Below are positions 27,061-36,218 of a DNA stretch of 64,000 nt, in pieces. Every line of letters begins with the position of its first letter. Within the stretch, counting starts at the first letter, position 1. The notes below the pieces were generated by a model. That model made no database searches and was not told the DNA's origin. It worked only from the letters and a program-made list of their open reading frames with translations. Origin of the DNA: Rhodococcus wratislaviensis. GTDB lineage: Bacteria > Actinomycetota > Actinomycetes > Mycobacteriales > Mycobacteriaceae. The position numbers and the translations under genes are program-made. The stretch covers positions 806,001 to 870,000 of the forward strand of contig NZ_UAUI01000001.1 in assembly GCF_900455735.1 (NCBI RefSeq), written 5' to 3'.

Positions 27061-28088
27061 TGACCCGGATGACGCTTTCCACCCCACCCACGCGCTCGGC
27101 CACCCGGCACCGCATCACCATCGGTGTCTCGGCCATCGCCGCCACCGTCCTGACCGCATGCGCGGCACCCGACCCGCTCAGTCCGATCACCGTCGGCACC
27201 TACACCCGACCGATGTCCGGCGGTGCACAGATCATCGAACCCCTGGGCACCGCGTCTGCGGAACCACCCCCACCCGAATCGTGCGGTGCCCTGGCCAGTT
27301 TGCGTCCCGGCCCACAACCGACACCCGGGCAGATGCCGCTCGGCGGCTCGCTCGCCGAGATCGCCGCCCGCGGACGGTTGATCGTCGGTATCGATCAGAA
27401 CACCAATCTGCTCAGCTTCCGAGACCCGGACACCGGCACCCTGCAGGGTTTCGACGTCGACATCGCCCGCGAGATCGCCCACGACATCTTCGGCGATCCG
27501 GCGAAGATCGAATTCCGGCTGCTCACCTCCGCCGGCAGGTTCACCGCACTCGAGAACAACGACGTCGACGTCGTCGTCCACTCCACCTCCATCACCTGCG
27601 AACGCGCACAACGGATCGGGTTCTCCACCGAATACCTGCGCAGCTACCAGCGCCTGCTGGTCCCGAAAGGATCCGACATCACCGGACCGGCGGACCTCGC
27701 CGGAAAACGGGTCTGCAGCTTCATCGCCACCACCTCGCTTGCCACCGTCCAACGGGTCGCGCCGCAGGCTACGATCATCGCCGTCCCCGACTGGGACGAC
27801 TGTCTCGTCACCCTGCAAAAAGCGCAAGCCGACGCCGCCAGCACCTCCGACACACTACTGGCCGGATTCACCGCCCAGGACCCGGAACTGCAGATCGTCG
27901 GGCCACCACTCGAAACCGAACACGCCGGAATAGGAGTCAACAAGGACCGGGGCGACCTGGTGCAGTTCGTCAACGGCACCCTCGACCGTATCCGCGCCGA
28001 CGGCACCTGGATGCGCATCTACAATCGGTGGCTGGCCACCGGGCTCGGACCGGTCGCGGGCCCACCCCCGGCCATCTACCGCGACTGA
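27060..28088 (+). CDS. glnH: GlnH-like lipoprotein, amino-acid-binding
   Basis: 342-residue periplasmic-type binding protein. The lipobox is ATVLTACAAP (Cys at about residue 34). The SBP-3 fold starts at LAEIAARGRLIVGIDQNTNLLSFRDPDTGTLQGFDVDIAREIAHDIFG, the hallmark of aspartate/glutamine-binding proteins. The ATG overlaps the glnX TGA (TGATG). In mycobacteria GlnH binds aspartate/glutamate-type ligands and signals through GlnX to PknG to control 2-oxoglutarate metabolism. Here the operon stops at glnH; 336 bases later an IS110-family transposase begins. Confidence 0.85.
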   Translation: MTRMTLSTPPTRSATRHRITIGVSAIAATVLTACAAPDPLSPITVGTYTRPMSGGAQIIEPLGTASAEPPPPESCGALASLRPGPQPTPGQMPLGGSLAEIAARGRLIVGIDQNTNLLSFRDPDTGTLQGFDVDIAREIAHDIFGDPAKIEFRLLTSAGRFTALENNDVDVVVHSTSITCERAQRIGFSTEYLRSYQRLLVPKGSDITGPADLAGKRVCSFIATTSLATVQRVAPQATIIAVPDWDDCLVTLQKAQADAASTSDTLLAGFTAQDPELQIVGPPLETEHAGIGVNKDRGDLVQFVNGTLDRIRADGTWMRIYNRWLATGLGPVAGPPPAIYRD

Positions 28089-28423
28089 GAAGACACGCCA
28101 GTTGAACCAAGTGTCCGTCGCTGACACAGAATTGCAGTCCGCGCCCGAGCCTCCCGCGCCACTGAAAACGGGAACGGTCCGCATAACAGTTGTGTGGTCC
28201 CTTCCGGGGACGCCCGCGCATGCGGGAAAATCGGGTGCGGTCGCTCGCCGAGGTCGATCTTTTCTTGGCGCCGGTGAGCCCGAATAACAGTTTGATCCGG
28301 GGAGCCGATCGTGGGGCTGCGCATTGTTGCCACGAGCACGAGGGTCCGACTCTTACCTTTCCCTGTTCGGCTCCCGCGGGCGACCGTGTTCATGCAATCG
28401 GTTCGGTGGGAAGGAGTTTCGTC
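28089..28423 (+). ncRNA. Candidate IS110 bridge-RNA region (left noncoding end)
   Basis: IS110-group elements carry a structured noncoding RNA upstream of the transposase that pairs with target and donor DNA. This 335-base stretch lies between glnH and the transposase and contains several stems. An outer 8-bp stem is GGAGCCGA (28301-28308) with TCGGCTCC (28367-28374). Inside it is CGTGG (28310-28314) with CCACG (28330-28334), and upstream is CCCGC-GCAT-GCGGG near 28209-28222. Family knowledge plus the visible stems support the call; the RNA ends and guide loops are not resolved. Confidence 0.5.
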
Positions 28424-29713
28424 ATGGATGAGGTCGACGATGTCGAATTGCTCGTGGAGCGGGTCGCGGCGCTGGATCTCGGCAAAGCCGTTCTTGAGGC
28501 GTGTGTGCGGGTGCCGCACCCGCAGCGGCTCGGTAGGCGAATGCAGGAGCTGCGCGGTTACGGCACGACCACCGCACAGCTGCTGGCGATGGTGGCCTGG
28601 TTGCGGCACTGGCACGTGCAGCGGGTGGTGATGGAATCCACCAGCACCTACTGGAAGGGCGTGTACTACCTTCTCGAAGCCGAGGGCTTCGATTGCTGGC
28701 TGGTCAACGCCCGCGAGGTGAAGAACGTGCCGGGCAGGGCGAAGACCGACCGGGCCGACGCGGTATGGCTGGCGAAGGTGGCCGAACGTGGCATGTGCCG
28801 GCCATCGCTGGTGCAGCCGCCCGAGATCCGCCGGCTACGTGACCTCACCCGCTACCGCCGTGCCCTGGTGCAGGACCGCACCCGCGAGCAGCAACGGGTC
28901 GAGAAGCTGCTCGAGGATGCCCAGATCAAGATCTCGTCGGTGCTCTCGGACCTGCACGGCGCATCCGGACGGTCGATGATGCACGCCCTCATCGCCGGAG
29001 AGCGCGATCCGCGGACACTGGCCCGACTGGCCAAGAGCGGTGCGCGGAAGAAGACCGACCAGCTCGAAGAGGCGCTGCGCGGATTCTTCACCGACCACCA
29101 CGCGACGATTCTGACGATGATGCTCGACAACAGTGACCGGATCGGCGACCAGATCGCCGCACTCGACGCGCTGATCGAGGACGCGATCAGCCCTTTCTCC
29201 CGACAGGCAACCCGCCTCGCTGACATCGTCGGCGTGAACACCGTTGCCGCCGCCGAGTTGATCGCCGAGACCGGGGTCGACATGACCCGATTCCCGTCCG
29301 CCGCACATCTGGTGTCGTGGGCGAAGTTCTGCCCGCAGACCCACCAGTCGGCCGGCAAGTCCACGAGCAAGGGCCGCGGCAAGGGCAACCCCTGGCTGGC
29401 CGGAACCCTTGGGCGCATCGCGTTCGCCAACTCCCGCGCCGACACCTTCCTCGGCACCCGCTATCGGCGCCTCGCGCGCCGCCGCGGCAAGCAGAAGGCG
29501 ATCGTCGCCACCGGCAACTCGATACTCACCGTCATCTACCACCTGCTCTCCGACCCAGACGCCAAATTCTGCGACCTCGGGCCCGGATACTACGAATCCC
29601 GGATCAACAAACACCGCCGCGCCCGCGACCTCGCCACCCAACTCCAGACACTCACCGGCCAGCACATCGCCATCCGCGACGGCAAAGCCGTCATCACCGA
29701 CACCGTCGCCTGA
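28424..29713 (+). CDS. IS110-family transposase (DEDD, bridge-RNA type)
   Basis: 429 residues. The N-terminal RuvC-like DEDD domain begins VAALDLGKAVLEACVRVP and contains MESTSTYWKGVYYLLEAEGF and KTDRADAVWLAKVAERG. The C-terminal Transposase_20 domain reads ADIVGVNTVAAAELIAETGVDMTRFPSAAHLVSWAKFCP, with the serine-bearing GTLGRIAFANSRAD region. Length and domain order are normal and the frame is intact, so the element may be active. ATG 28424 follows GGGAAGGAG. It is inserted where pknG would be expected, between glnH and a decayed DUF3800 gene. Confidence 0.92.
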   Translation: MDEVDDVELLVERVAALDLGKAVLEACVRVPHPQRLGRRMQELRGYGTTTAQLLAMVAWLRHWHVQRVVMESTSTYWKGVYYLLEAEGFDCWLVNAREVKNVPGRAKTDRADAVWLAKVAERGMCRPSLVQPPEIRRLRDLTRYRRALVQDRTREQQRVEKLLEDAQIKISSVLSDLHGASGRSMMHALIAGERDPRTLARLAKSGARKKTDQLEEALRGFFTDHHATILTMMLDNSDRIGDQIAALDALIEDAISPFSRQATRLADIVGVNTVAAAELIAETGVDMTRFPSAAHLVSWAKFCPQTHQSAGKSTSKGRGKGNPWLAGTLGRIAFANSRADTFLGTRYRRLARRRGKQKAIVATGNSILTVIYHLLSDPDAKFCDLGPGYYESRINKHRRARDLATQLQTLTGQHIAIRDGKAVITDTVA

Positions 29714-29795
29714 CCCCAAACTTCTTGCGGCAGAACACCATAACCCGGCTCCGCCCGGTGCCTTCGGCCTGCCCACTCACCATCCTATTTTCGGG

Positions 29796-30600
29796 TCAGT
29801 CGAGCCCGGCCAGGACATCATTGCTCTGCCGGCAGCGGCGGGATGCCGTGAGGACTCGTGAACGCGGCCTGCTGACCGTATTCGGTGACCGCACGATGTC
29901 GGTCAGATAGGCCCAGATTCTCATGGCGTTCGTCGGTTCAGCACCGGCTGAGGCTATCGCGAACCGTCCGACGTCGACGCCGATGTCACCGCTGTCGATC
30001 TCGGCGGTGAATGCCTCGACGGCGGCCGGTTTGGTTGTTCGATTATGTCGCTCTTGAACTGACGGGCTTACAGAGGAAGGGCCCAGACACGCCGACAACA
30101 ACTCACGGTGGAGATCCCTCAGCGCCGCATGATTCCGCAGGATGATGTCTTCATCCTCAACGCTGTTGCTCCGACCCAACTCCTTGCCGTCGTACATCAG
30201 GAAGATGTAGGTGTCCTCCTCCTCAGCCCATTGCTGGAGCTCGGCCAGAAGATGCTCATAGGTACCGGTTGGGTTCGCCCCTTTCTTCGCGACAGTCATC
30301 ACGCGGATTCCCGCGCCCGGGATTGCGAGGGTCATGTCGCGGTAAATGGTGTTGCGCTGATGCTTCGGAACCCTGCGAACGGGCTCTTCTCCCGGAGCCG
30401 AGAGAGTACCCGCGGCCGGCCATGAGATTCACTGCGTGCAGCTCTGTCTTCTTCGCGATCTGAAACCGCTCCTGGATGCTCTTTCGGGCGAGCAGCCAGC
30501 GGCTGAGCAGCGGCGACCATTCCCGATCCGGAATCAGCAGCGCTGTATAGGTGACTCCAGCATTGGAGTCACCTGAGTCGTCTACGTAGCAGAGGTGCAC
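29796..30600 (-). pseudogene. DUF3800 protein, frameshifted
   Basis: From ATG 30600 the first frame reads MHLCYVDDSGDSNAGVTYTA ... KKTELHAVNLMAGRGY, with the YVDDSGD signature of DUF3800, a family of unknown function often near mobile DNA. Native sequence moves to a second frame (SRLREKSPFAGFRS) and then a third (QRNTIYRDMTLAIPG ... AEEEDTYIFLMYDGKELG ... MRIWAYLTDIV) to the stop at 29796. At least two frameshifts, near 30410 and 30370, make it a pseudogene. Confidence 0.7.
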
Positions 30601-31107
30601 GATCTCGTAGCCTACTGAGCGTTCGAGCTGGGAAACGTCAGGCGCGGCACGGCAGGAGGGAATGCATCTCGGTCATGCCCACCACAACAGACCCATGCTG
30701 CCCAGCCAGTAGATCCACTGGTAGATATCCGGATGGATGAAGTAGTTCCAGTCCATCGCACACCCCTTCCGCAAGTTTCGGATCGGGACGGTGGATGTAC
30801 ACGTCGTCACCTAGGGTGCGCGACGGGCGCGAGACCGTCAGCGGGTTCTGTCCCGGTGCCCATGCCTGTAATGACGTACTCCTGGTCCTCCCGACCTGCA
30901 TCAACTATCGCTGACCGTGGGAGCGCCGTTACCAGCGAAGCGGCAACACAGGCCGCTGAAATCGCGAGGGCAGCAAGCTAACCAGTCTGGTTTAGGAGGC
31001 GAAACGGGCTCAACGGCGTTTTGCGGTCACCAGGGTCCGTTTTGGCCAACCCTATACCGGCTAGACCAAGCTGTTCAGCGCGCCACCGACCACTGCTCGG
31101 CCTTTGA
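30601..31107. other. 500-base gap with one candidate tiny ORF
   Basis: Nothing here belongs to a family I recognise. The only item that I note is the 27-codon tryptophan-rich frame at 30673-30756. Confidence 0.4.
30673..30756 (-). CDS. Possible 27-residue Trp-rich small protein
   Basis: A minus-strand ATG at 30756 is preceded by GGAAGGGG at good spacing and encodes MDWNYFIHPDIYQWIYWLGS followed by MGLLWWA, then stop. The C-terminal half is strongly hydrophobic and could sit in a membrane. Six tryptophans in 27 residues is striking. It may equally be a chance frame in decayed DNA; no homologue known to me. Confidence 0.25.
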   Translation of the reverse strand: MDWNYFIHPDIYQWIYWLGSMGLLWWA

Positions 31108-31614
31108 TTACGGGACGCTGTTGCAGGTCACTCGGAAGTTTGTGAAATCGCCGTTGGCAAAGGTGTAGTGAAACAGGGATCGCTCGGTCAGCTGAGTGCC
31201 GTCGGAGAACGACCATTTGATCAGTAGCTGACTAGAGTTGGATTCGGCTGGGCCGCTGGTGAGCCCCCCACCGCTGGCTCCGGTTGCGGTAACGGTGGGC
31301 AAGCCCGGATCGACGGGAGTCCCTGTCACCAGCACCGTGAACCGGAAGTTGAGGCGCTGAACGCCTGCACTCGTGTCGACAGTGCGCACCGAGAAGTTAA
31401 AAGTCTCGGTGAGGTTGTACAGCGGCCCATCCGAGCAGTACGAGGCGGGTCCGACACGGTCGGAGGTATCAGTGAAGGTGTCTTCGGTGACCGCCGCCGG
31501 CTCTGCCTGTGCAGGTAGGGCAGCTGCGGCGCTGGGCAGGAGAATAAGGGCTGCCATGGGGAGCGAACGAGCAAGGATGCGAAGGGAACTGCGGATGCCA
31601 AGATCAGACTTCAT
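31108..31614 (-). CDS. Secreted hypothetical protein
   Basis: 168 residues. ATG 31614 sits behind AAGGAGGCACC. A clear Sec signal peptide (SSLRILARSLPMAALILLPSAAAALPAQAE) probably ends after AQA. The mature part is Ser/Thr-rich and beta-strand-like, with two cysteines, ASYCSD and FRVTCNSVP, that could form a disulfide. I do not recognise the family; it resembles small exported proteins of Rhodococcus and Nocardia. No operon partner. Confidence 0.7.
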   Translation of the reverse strand: MKSDLGIRSSLRILARSLPMAALILLPSAAAALPAQAEPAAVTEDTFTDTSDRVGPASYCSDGPLYNLTETFNFSVRTVDTSAGVQRLNFRFTVLVTGTPVDPGLPTVTATGASGGGLTSGPAESNSSQLLIKWSFSDGTQLTERSLFHYTFANGDFTNFRVTCNSVP

Positions 31615-31749
31615 GGTGCCTCCTTGGGCGCAAGAGAATCCGCGACGATCTTCCCACTGCACCGGACTAGTTGGGGCCGGAATCTTCCTCCGGTAAGGGA
31701 GAATTCACGGAATGAAGGGCGGCTCTCCTAGCGCCTACGGCGAAGAGCT

Positions 31750-32049
31750 GATCGCATCCCAGCCACGGTGGCCGGGATGGTGCAAGCGGGCCTCGGGGTG
31801 AGCATCGTCCCCGCGCTCGCACTGCGCCACTTCGACAGCAAATGGCTCGTCGCACGGAAACTCGCCTGGCCAGGACTCGAGCGGGTGATCTATCTCGTGC
31901 AACGCCGGGATCGGTCGCTCTCGTTTGCGACCGACGCGTTCCGCGACTGGGTGGCCGAGCACCGACCGGACGGGTCGGGGCTCGACGTCGCGGATGTAAG
32001 TCTCGCCTCTGACGGGACGCAGTCTGCCGCGGCGCCGGGCCCGCAATAG
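31750..32049 (+). pseudogene. LysR-type regulator, C-terminal fragment
   Basis: The reading PATVAGMVQAGLGVSIVPAL, then ALRHFDSKWLVARKL and RVIYLVQRRDRSLSFATDAFRDWV, is the end of a LysR effector domain (VAAGLGVSIVP and AFRDWV motifs). No HTH precedes it; sequence upstream of about 31750 is unrelated. A remnant next to an intact LysR gene on the other strand. Confidence 0.65.
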
Positions 32050-32115
32050 TAGCTTCGCCCTCCCCGATCGGCGGTCGTCTCCAGGATGGAGATGTTGGCG
32101 GCGATGCTCGCGCAC

Positions 32116-33006
32116 TCAGCCGGTGGGCAAATCCAACTCTTCGGCGACTTCGAGGAACTGCCGCAGCGCGATGTTGGGATTGTCGGAACGGTAGGCGGCG
32201 GCCACCTCCAGGTACCGGGGTTCCCCCGCGACCTCCCGCAGTTCGACACCGGGCACGCGGAAGGCGGTGGCGCGGCCGGCCGGCATCGGTGCGATACCGA
32301 CGCCGGCCGCGACGGCGTGCAGAACCTGCTCGTCGTCGGCTTCGTTGCGGACCACGTTCGGCGGCCGGTGCGGCCACAGTTGCCGCACGATGGCGTCGTG
32401 CATGCCGGGACCGTTGATCCGTGGCCAGAAGACCACGGGTTCATCCGCGAGTTCTGCCGGGTCGATCCGGCTGTCCGCGGTGAACCGGTGATCTGCCGGT
32501 ACCGCGACGAGCAACGCCTCCTGGTCCAATATTTTTACTGCCAAACCTGATTCGTAAATCGGTGGCCGGACGATGGCCACGTCGATGTCGCCGGCGGCCG
32601 CGAGTTCGATGTTCCTGGCGGTGAAGCCGCGGTGCTCGATGATCGTGGTGCCCGGATACCGAACCCGGAACCGCTCGACCGCGCGGGCGATGTTCCCGCC
32701 CGCCCACGAACGAGTGTGTGCGATCCGGAGTTCGCCGCCTGTCCCCGCGGCGGCCGCGCGGATCCTGCCGACCGATCGCTCCACGAGCGTGAGCAGCACC
32801 TCGGTCTCGGCGACGGCGACCTCGCCGGCGGCGGTGAGGGCGAACCGCGGCCCGGCGCGATCGAGCAGTTCCACTCCGAGTTCGTGCTCGAACAGCTTGA
32901 CCTGACGACTCAACGCCGACTGCGCAACATGGAGCTCCTCGGCCGCCCGAGTAAAGCTCATTTGTTTCGCCACGGTAACAAAATAGTGGGCGCGTTGCAG
33001 GTTCAT
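32116..33006 (-). CDS. LysR-type regulator of the D-aminoacylase operon
   Basis: 296 residues. HTH: MNLQRAHYFVTVAKQMSFTRAAEELHVAQSALSRQVKLFEHELGVELLDR. The effector domain runs from GGELRIAHTRSWAG to the C-terminus. ATG 33006 gives the standard N-terminus; an in-frame extension to 33114 is not conserved-looking. Divergent from the transporter-aminoacylase operon, with a perfect palindrome ATATCGATAT at 33016-33025 just upstream of its own start as a possible binding site. Probably activates the divergent operon in response to its substrate. Confidence 0.88.
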   Translation of the reverse strand: MNLQRAHYFVTVAKQMSFTRAAEELHVAQSALSRQVKLFEHELGVELLDRAGPRFALTAAGEVAVAETEVLLTLVERSVGRIRAAAAGTGGELRIAHTRSWAGGNIARAVERFRVRYPGTTIIEHRGFTARNIELAAAGDIDVAIVRPPIYESGLAVKILDQEALLVAVPADHRFTADSRIDPAELADEPVVFWPRINGPGMHDAIVRQLWPHRPPNVVRNEADDEQVLHAVAAGVGIAPMPAGRATAFRVPGVELREVAGEPRYLEVAAAYRSDNPNIALRQFLEVAEELDLPTG

Positions 33007-33015
33007 CCAGCGATT

Positions 33016-33025
33016 ATATCGATAT
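33016..33025. promoter_or_regulatory. Palindrome ATATCGATAT in LysR/transporter divergent promoter
   Basis: Perfect 10-base palindrome 10 bases upstream of the minus-strand lysR ATG and about 145 upstream of the transporter start. Its AT-rich symmetric form fits part of a LysR box (T-N11-A), but its length alone is weak evidence. Confidence 0.35.
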
Positions 33026-33170
33026 GAGATTGGAGGATCGACTCTAGGACTTGGACAGGACGACCCGCCAGAGGCAAGGCTTGACGCCAAGTAACTACCA
33101 GTGACGCCAGTCACTCTCCCACCACACGTGGGTGGCCATCAGCCCCCACCGACCGATCCGAGGGTTCGAC

Positions 33171-34619
33171 GTGACAAAACCGCTCAGCGCTCCAGAGCAG
33201 AGGGACGAGCAGCTCCCCCCCGCTGACCCGTCAGCATCTACAGGTATGTGTACGAAGCAGCGAATACTGAACACCGTCGCGATAGGAAGTCTTGTCCTGT
33301 CGCTTGTGCTCGGCACAGTCGTCGACGGAGCGACCCTGTGGGGCCTGCTCCCGATCGGCATCTACGGCGCCCTGGCGATTTTCGGCATGGACGTCATGGT
33401 CGCGACCGTGGTGTCCGTTGCGTCGGCGATGCTGATCCTGCTCCCCGCGCCCACCGGGGCCGCCGACATTCTCGGTGAATCGATCGGCGATCAGGTGACG
33501 ATGATCGGTCTGATCATCATGCTCGGAGCCGGCCTCGCCGAGGTCATGCGCGTGACCGGGGTGGCCGGTCAGATCGTGCGGTCGGTCATGAGAGTGGCCG
33601 GTGACAAGAGTCAGCTCGCGTTCATCCTGGGCACGATGGTCTCGTGCCTGATCCTCGTGGCCGCGCTCGGCACCCTCGCCGGAGCTCTCGCGGTCGCCGC
33701 ACCGCTGCTGCTGCCGATGGCCGCGAAGAAGGGCTTCACCCGGTCGGCGACGGCGTCGATGATCTTCATCGGAGGCTGCGCCGGGTTGGCGATCGCCCCG
33801 TTCGCCGGGTCCAACGTTGCCATCATGAGCGCCGCGGAGGTCGGCTACCTGCAGTACCTGCTGGTCGGCGGCGGTCCACTGGCGGTTCTGTCGCTGGTGA
33901 TGGGCCTGGTCGTCGTGCCGTGGATGCAGCGCAGGACCTGCCATGACGACGACTTCTACAACGAACACGACCTGGGCCTCGACGAAGAGGACGCACCGCA
34001 CCAACGTCGCGCCACCGCAGTGTTTCTGGTGGGACTGCTCACCTCCATCGTGTACGCGGCCGTCACCTCGGCCGGTATCACCTTTCCCCTGCTCGCCCTA
34101 CCCGTCATCGCCATCCTCACCGGCCTCGCCGGCGGACTGACAGCGGAGGAAACCGGCAAGGCCATCTACCGGGGCGCGGGCGCACTTATCCACATCTTCC
34201 TGCTGTTCTGGTTGCTCGCCGTGATGTTCGTGACGATCGACCTCATCGATCCGTTCAGCATCGTTGTCGCCTCCTACGGAGACTCGTTCCAGAACCTGGG
34301 CCCGTTCCCGTTCGCCATTGCGATCGCCCTGTTCGGCTGGGTTGGTGTTCCCGGCGCCGCCGCGGCCGAGGTCGTCCTGCTGAACCAGATCTTCGGAGAC
34401 ATGGCCGCAACGATCGGTGTCAGTGTGAGCTCCTGGATCATCGTGCTGCTGTGGGCCTCGAAGGCCGATACCTACGGTCCGTTCCCGAACGCGAACATGA
34501 TGGGTGCGATGGGTCTGTCCCGATCGTTCAGCCTCAAGAACATGCTGATCACCGGATGGGCCCTGCTGATCCCGGCGAGCGTCATGTACACGATCATCAT
34601 GTTCATCGAGACCCGATAG
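33171..34619 (+). CDS. Polytopic ion-coupled transporter (IT-superfamily/NhaC-like)
   Basis: About 482 residues, roughly 12 hydrophobic segments, no ABC or MFS signature. Features such as GLIIMLGAGLAEVMRVTGVAGQIVRSVMR, the GGCAGLAIAPFAGSNVAIMSAAEVG hairpin-like segment and FGWVGVPGAAAAEVVLLNQIFG resemble carboxylate or Na+/H+ antiporters of the ion-transporter superfamily. GTG 33171 (VTKPLSAPEQ) is my preferred start; GTG 33132 adds 13 residues. It is 12 bases upstream of the D-aminoacylase gene, so it probably imports that enzyme's N-acyl amino acid substrate. The family assignment is tentative. Confidence 0.65.
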   Translation: MTKPLSAPEQRDEQLPPADPSASTGMCTKQRILNTVAIGSLVLSLVLGTVVDGATLWGLLPIGIYGALAIFGMDVMVATVVSVASAMLILLPAPTGAADILGESIGDQVTMIGLIIMLGAGLAEVMRVTGVAGQIVRSVMRVAGDKSQLAFILGTMVSCLILVAALGTLAGALAVAAPLLLPMAAKKGFTRSATASMIFIGGCAGLAIAPFAGSNVAIMSAAEVGYLQYLLVGGGPLAVLSLVMGLVVVPWMQRRTCHDDDFYNEHDLGLDEEDAPHQRRATAVFLVGLLTSIVYAAVTSAGITFPLLALPVIAILTGLAGGLTAEETGKAIYRGAGALIHIFLLFWLLAVMFVTIDLIDPFSIVVASYGDSFQNLGPFPFAIAIALFGWVGVPGAAAAEVVLLNQIFGDMAATIGVSVSSWIIVLLWASKADTYGPFPNANMMGAMGLSRSFSLKNMLITGWALLIPASVMYTIIMFIETR

Positions 34620-34631
34620 GAAGCAACGAAC

Positions 34632-36218
34632 ATGTCCTACGACATCGTCATCAGCGGCGGACTCGTCATCGACGGCACCGGGACGCCGGCACGCCGAGCC
34701 GACCTCGCCGTGGTCTCCGACAGAATCGTCGAAATCGGCGCAGGCACCTACCCGGCTCGGACCGTCATCGACGCCACAGGATGCGTCGTGACACCGGGAT
34801 TCATCGACCTGCACTCCCACGCCGACTTCAGCGTCCCCCTCGACCCGGCGGCACCGACCCAGCTCGCCCAGGGCGTTACCACGATCATCACCGGAAACTG
34901 TGGCCACTCACCTTTCCCGATCCGAAACCAGGAGCAGGCACGGCGTTCCATCGGATTCCGAGGCGAGATGCCCTTGAGCTGGAACTGGTCGGACGCGGCC
35001 GGATTCGGTGCCGAGGTGATGTCCGCGAAGCCCGCCGTCAACGTGGGCCTCCAACTCGGCCACAACCCCCTGCGTGTCGCGGTGATGGGTGAGGACGACC
35101 GCCCGCCGACACCGGCCGAACTCGACGAGATGTGTGCAATCATCACCGACTCGGCCCAGCAGCCGGGTGTCGTCGGCTTCTCCACCGGCCTGATCTACAT
35201 GCCGGGACTGTTCGCCGACACCAGCGAACTCTTCACCCTGGTCCGGGCGGCGGCCGCTGCCGACCTGCTCTACTCCACCCACGTGCGCAACGAGACGTCG
35301 GAACTCGTTGCGGCGGTGGAAGAAGCGATCACCGTCGCCGAGCAGGCCGGCGCCCGGCTCGAGATCTCCCACCTGAAAGCGATGGGACAGGAGAACTGGG
35401 GATCGGTTCGCCACGCGCTCGACGTGATCGACGCGGCGCGCGACCGCGGTGTAAATGTCACCACCGATGTCTACCCCTACACCGCCTCCAGCACCGATCT
35501 GGCCACGCGGCTGCCGCAATGGGCCCTCGACGGGGGACGGCCCGCACTGCTCGAACACCTCGCAGACCCGAAGCAACGCCTCCGCCTCGCCGAGGCCCTG
35601 CGGGCCCGGTTCGGCCGGGACGTCGACCCGGACGGCGTCGTCATCGCCGACCTTCTCCCCGGCGACTTCGACCGCTACATCGGATGGTCGATCTCCAAGA
35701 TCGGGCAGGACCGCGGCACCGATGCGGCGGAGGCAGCCCTCGACCTGCTGGCCGCGAACAAGGGCGCGGTCCCCATGATCAATCACGCGATGAGCGACGA
35801 CGATGTGTGCACCGTTCTCGCCCATCCCTGGGTGTCGGTGGCCAGCGACGGCTGGATGCTCGCCGCGTCGGGTGAGGGCCGTCCCCATCCCCGCAGTTTC
35901 GGAACCTTCGCGCGGGTGTTGCACCGCTACGTCCGCGAGGGCGGGGTCCTGACCATCGAGGAGGCGGTCCGGAAGATGACCTCGCTGCCCGCCTCCCGGA
36001 TCGGAGTCGGCGACCGCGGCGTCCTCCGTCCCGGTGCCATCGCCGATGTGGCGGTACTCGATCCCGACGCCGTCACCGACACCTCCACGTTCACCGATCC
36101 GTGGCAGTTGGCACAGGGTGTTCGATCCGTCCTCGTCAACGGCACTCCAGCCATTCTCGACGGTGAATTCACCGGACGCCACGCCGGACGGCTCGTAGAA
36201 AAGAGGAAACCCGCATGA
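34632..36218 (+). CDS. N-acyl-D-amino-acid deacylase (D-aminoacylase)
   Basis: 528-residue amidohydrolase-superfamily enzyme that hydrolyses N-acyl-D-amino acids to the D-amino acid and a carboxylate. Metal-site motifs: PGFIDLHSHADF (HxH), GNCGHSPFP with the metal-ligand Cys of this subfamily, STHVRNE, LEISHLKAMG and the late catalytic Asp in VSVASDGWMLA. Length fits D-aminoacylases (480-540). The ATG follows AGGAAGC and is 12 bases after the transporter. The stop overlaps the FAD oxidase ATG by four bases (ATGA). Confidence 0.9.
   Translation: MSYDIVISGGLVIDGTGTPARRADLAVVSDRIVEIGAGTYPARTVIDATGCVVTPGFIDLHSHADFSVPLDPAAPTQLAQGVTTIITGNCGHSPFPIRNQEQARRSIGFRGEMPLSWNWSDAAGFGAEVMSAKPAVNVGLQLGHNPLRVAVMGEDDRPPTPAELDEMCAIITDSAQQPGVVGFSTGLIYMPGLFADTSELFTLVRAAAAADLLYSTHVRNETSELVAAVEEAITVAEQAGARLEISHLKAMGQENWGSVRHALDVIDAARDRGVNVTTDVYPYTASSTDLATRLPQWALDGGRPALLEHLADPKQRLRLAEALRARFGRDVDPDGVVIADLLPGDFDRYIGWSISKIGQDRGTDAAEAALDLLAANKGAVPMINHAMSDDDVCTVLAHPWVSVASDGWMLAASGEGRPHPRSFGTFARVLHRYVREGGVLTIEEAVRKMTSLPASRIGVGDRGVLRPGAIADVAVLDPDAVTDTSTFTDPWQLAQGVRSVLVNGTPAILDGEFTGRHAGRLVEKRKPA

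Larger units (their letters stand above)
28089..29795 (+). mobile_element. IS110-family insertion sequence (maximum extent)
   Basis: Bounded by the stop of glnH (28088) and the 3' end of the DUF3800 remnant (29796), so at most 1,707 bp, in the normal range for IS110 elements. These lack terminal inverted repeats, and I could not fix the exact ends or the core dinucleotide by eye. Confidence 0.65.

Noticed and set aside
28102-28287. Possible N-terminus of PknG or a small gene after glnH
   Set aside because: The 61-codon frame has no kinase or rubredoxin-like motif and overlaps the structured region upstream of the IS110 transposase.
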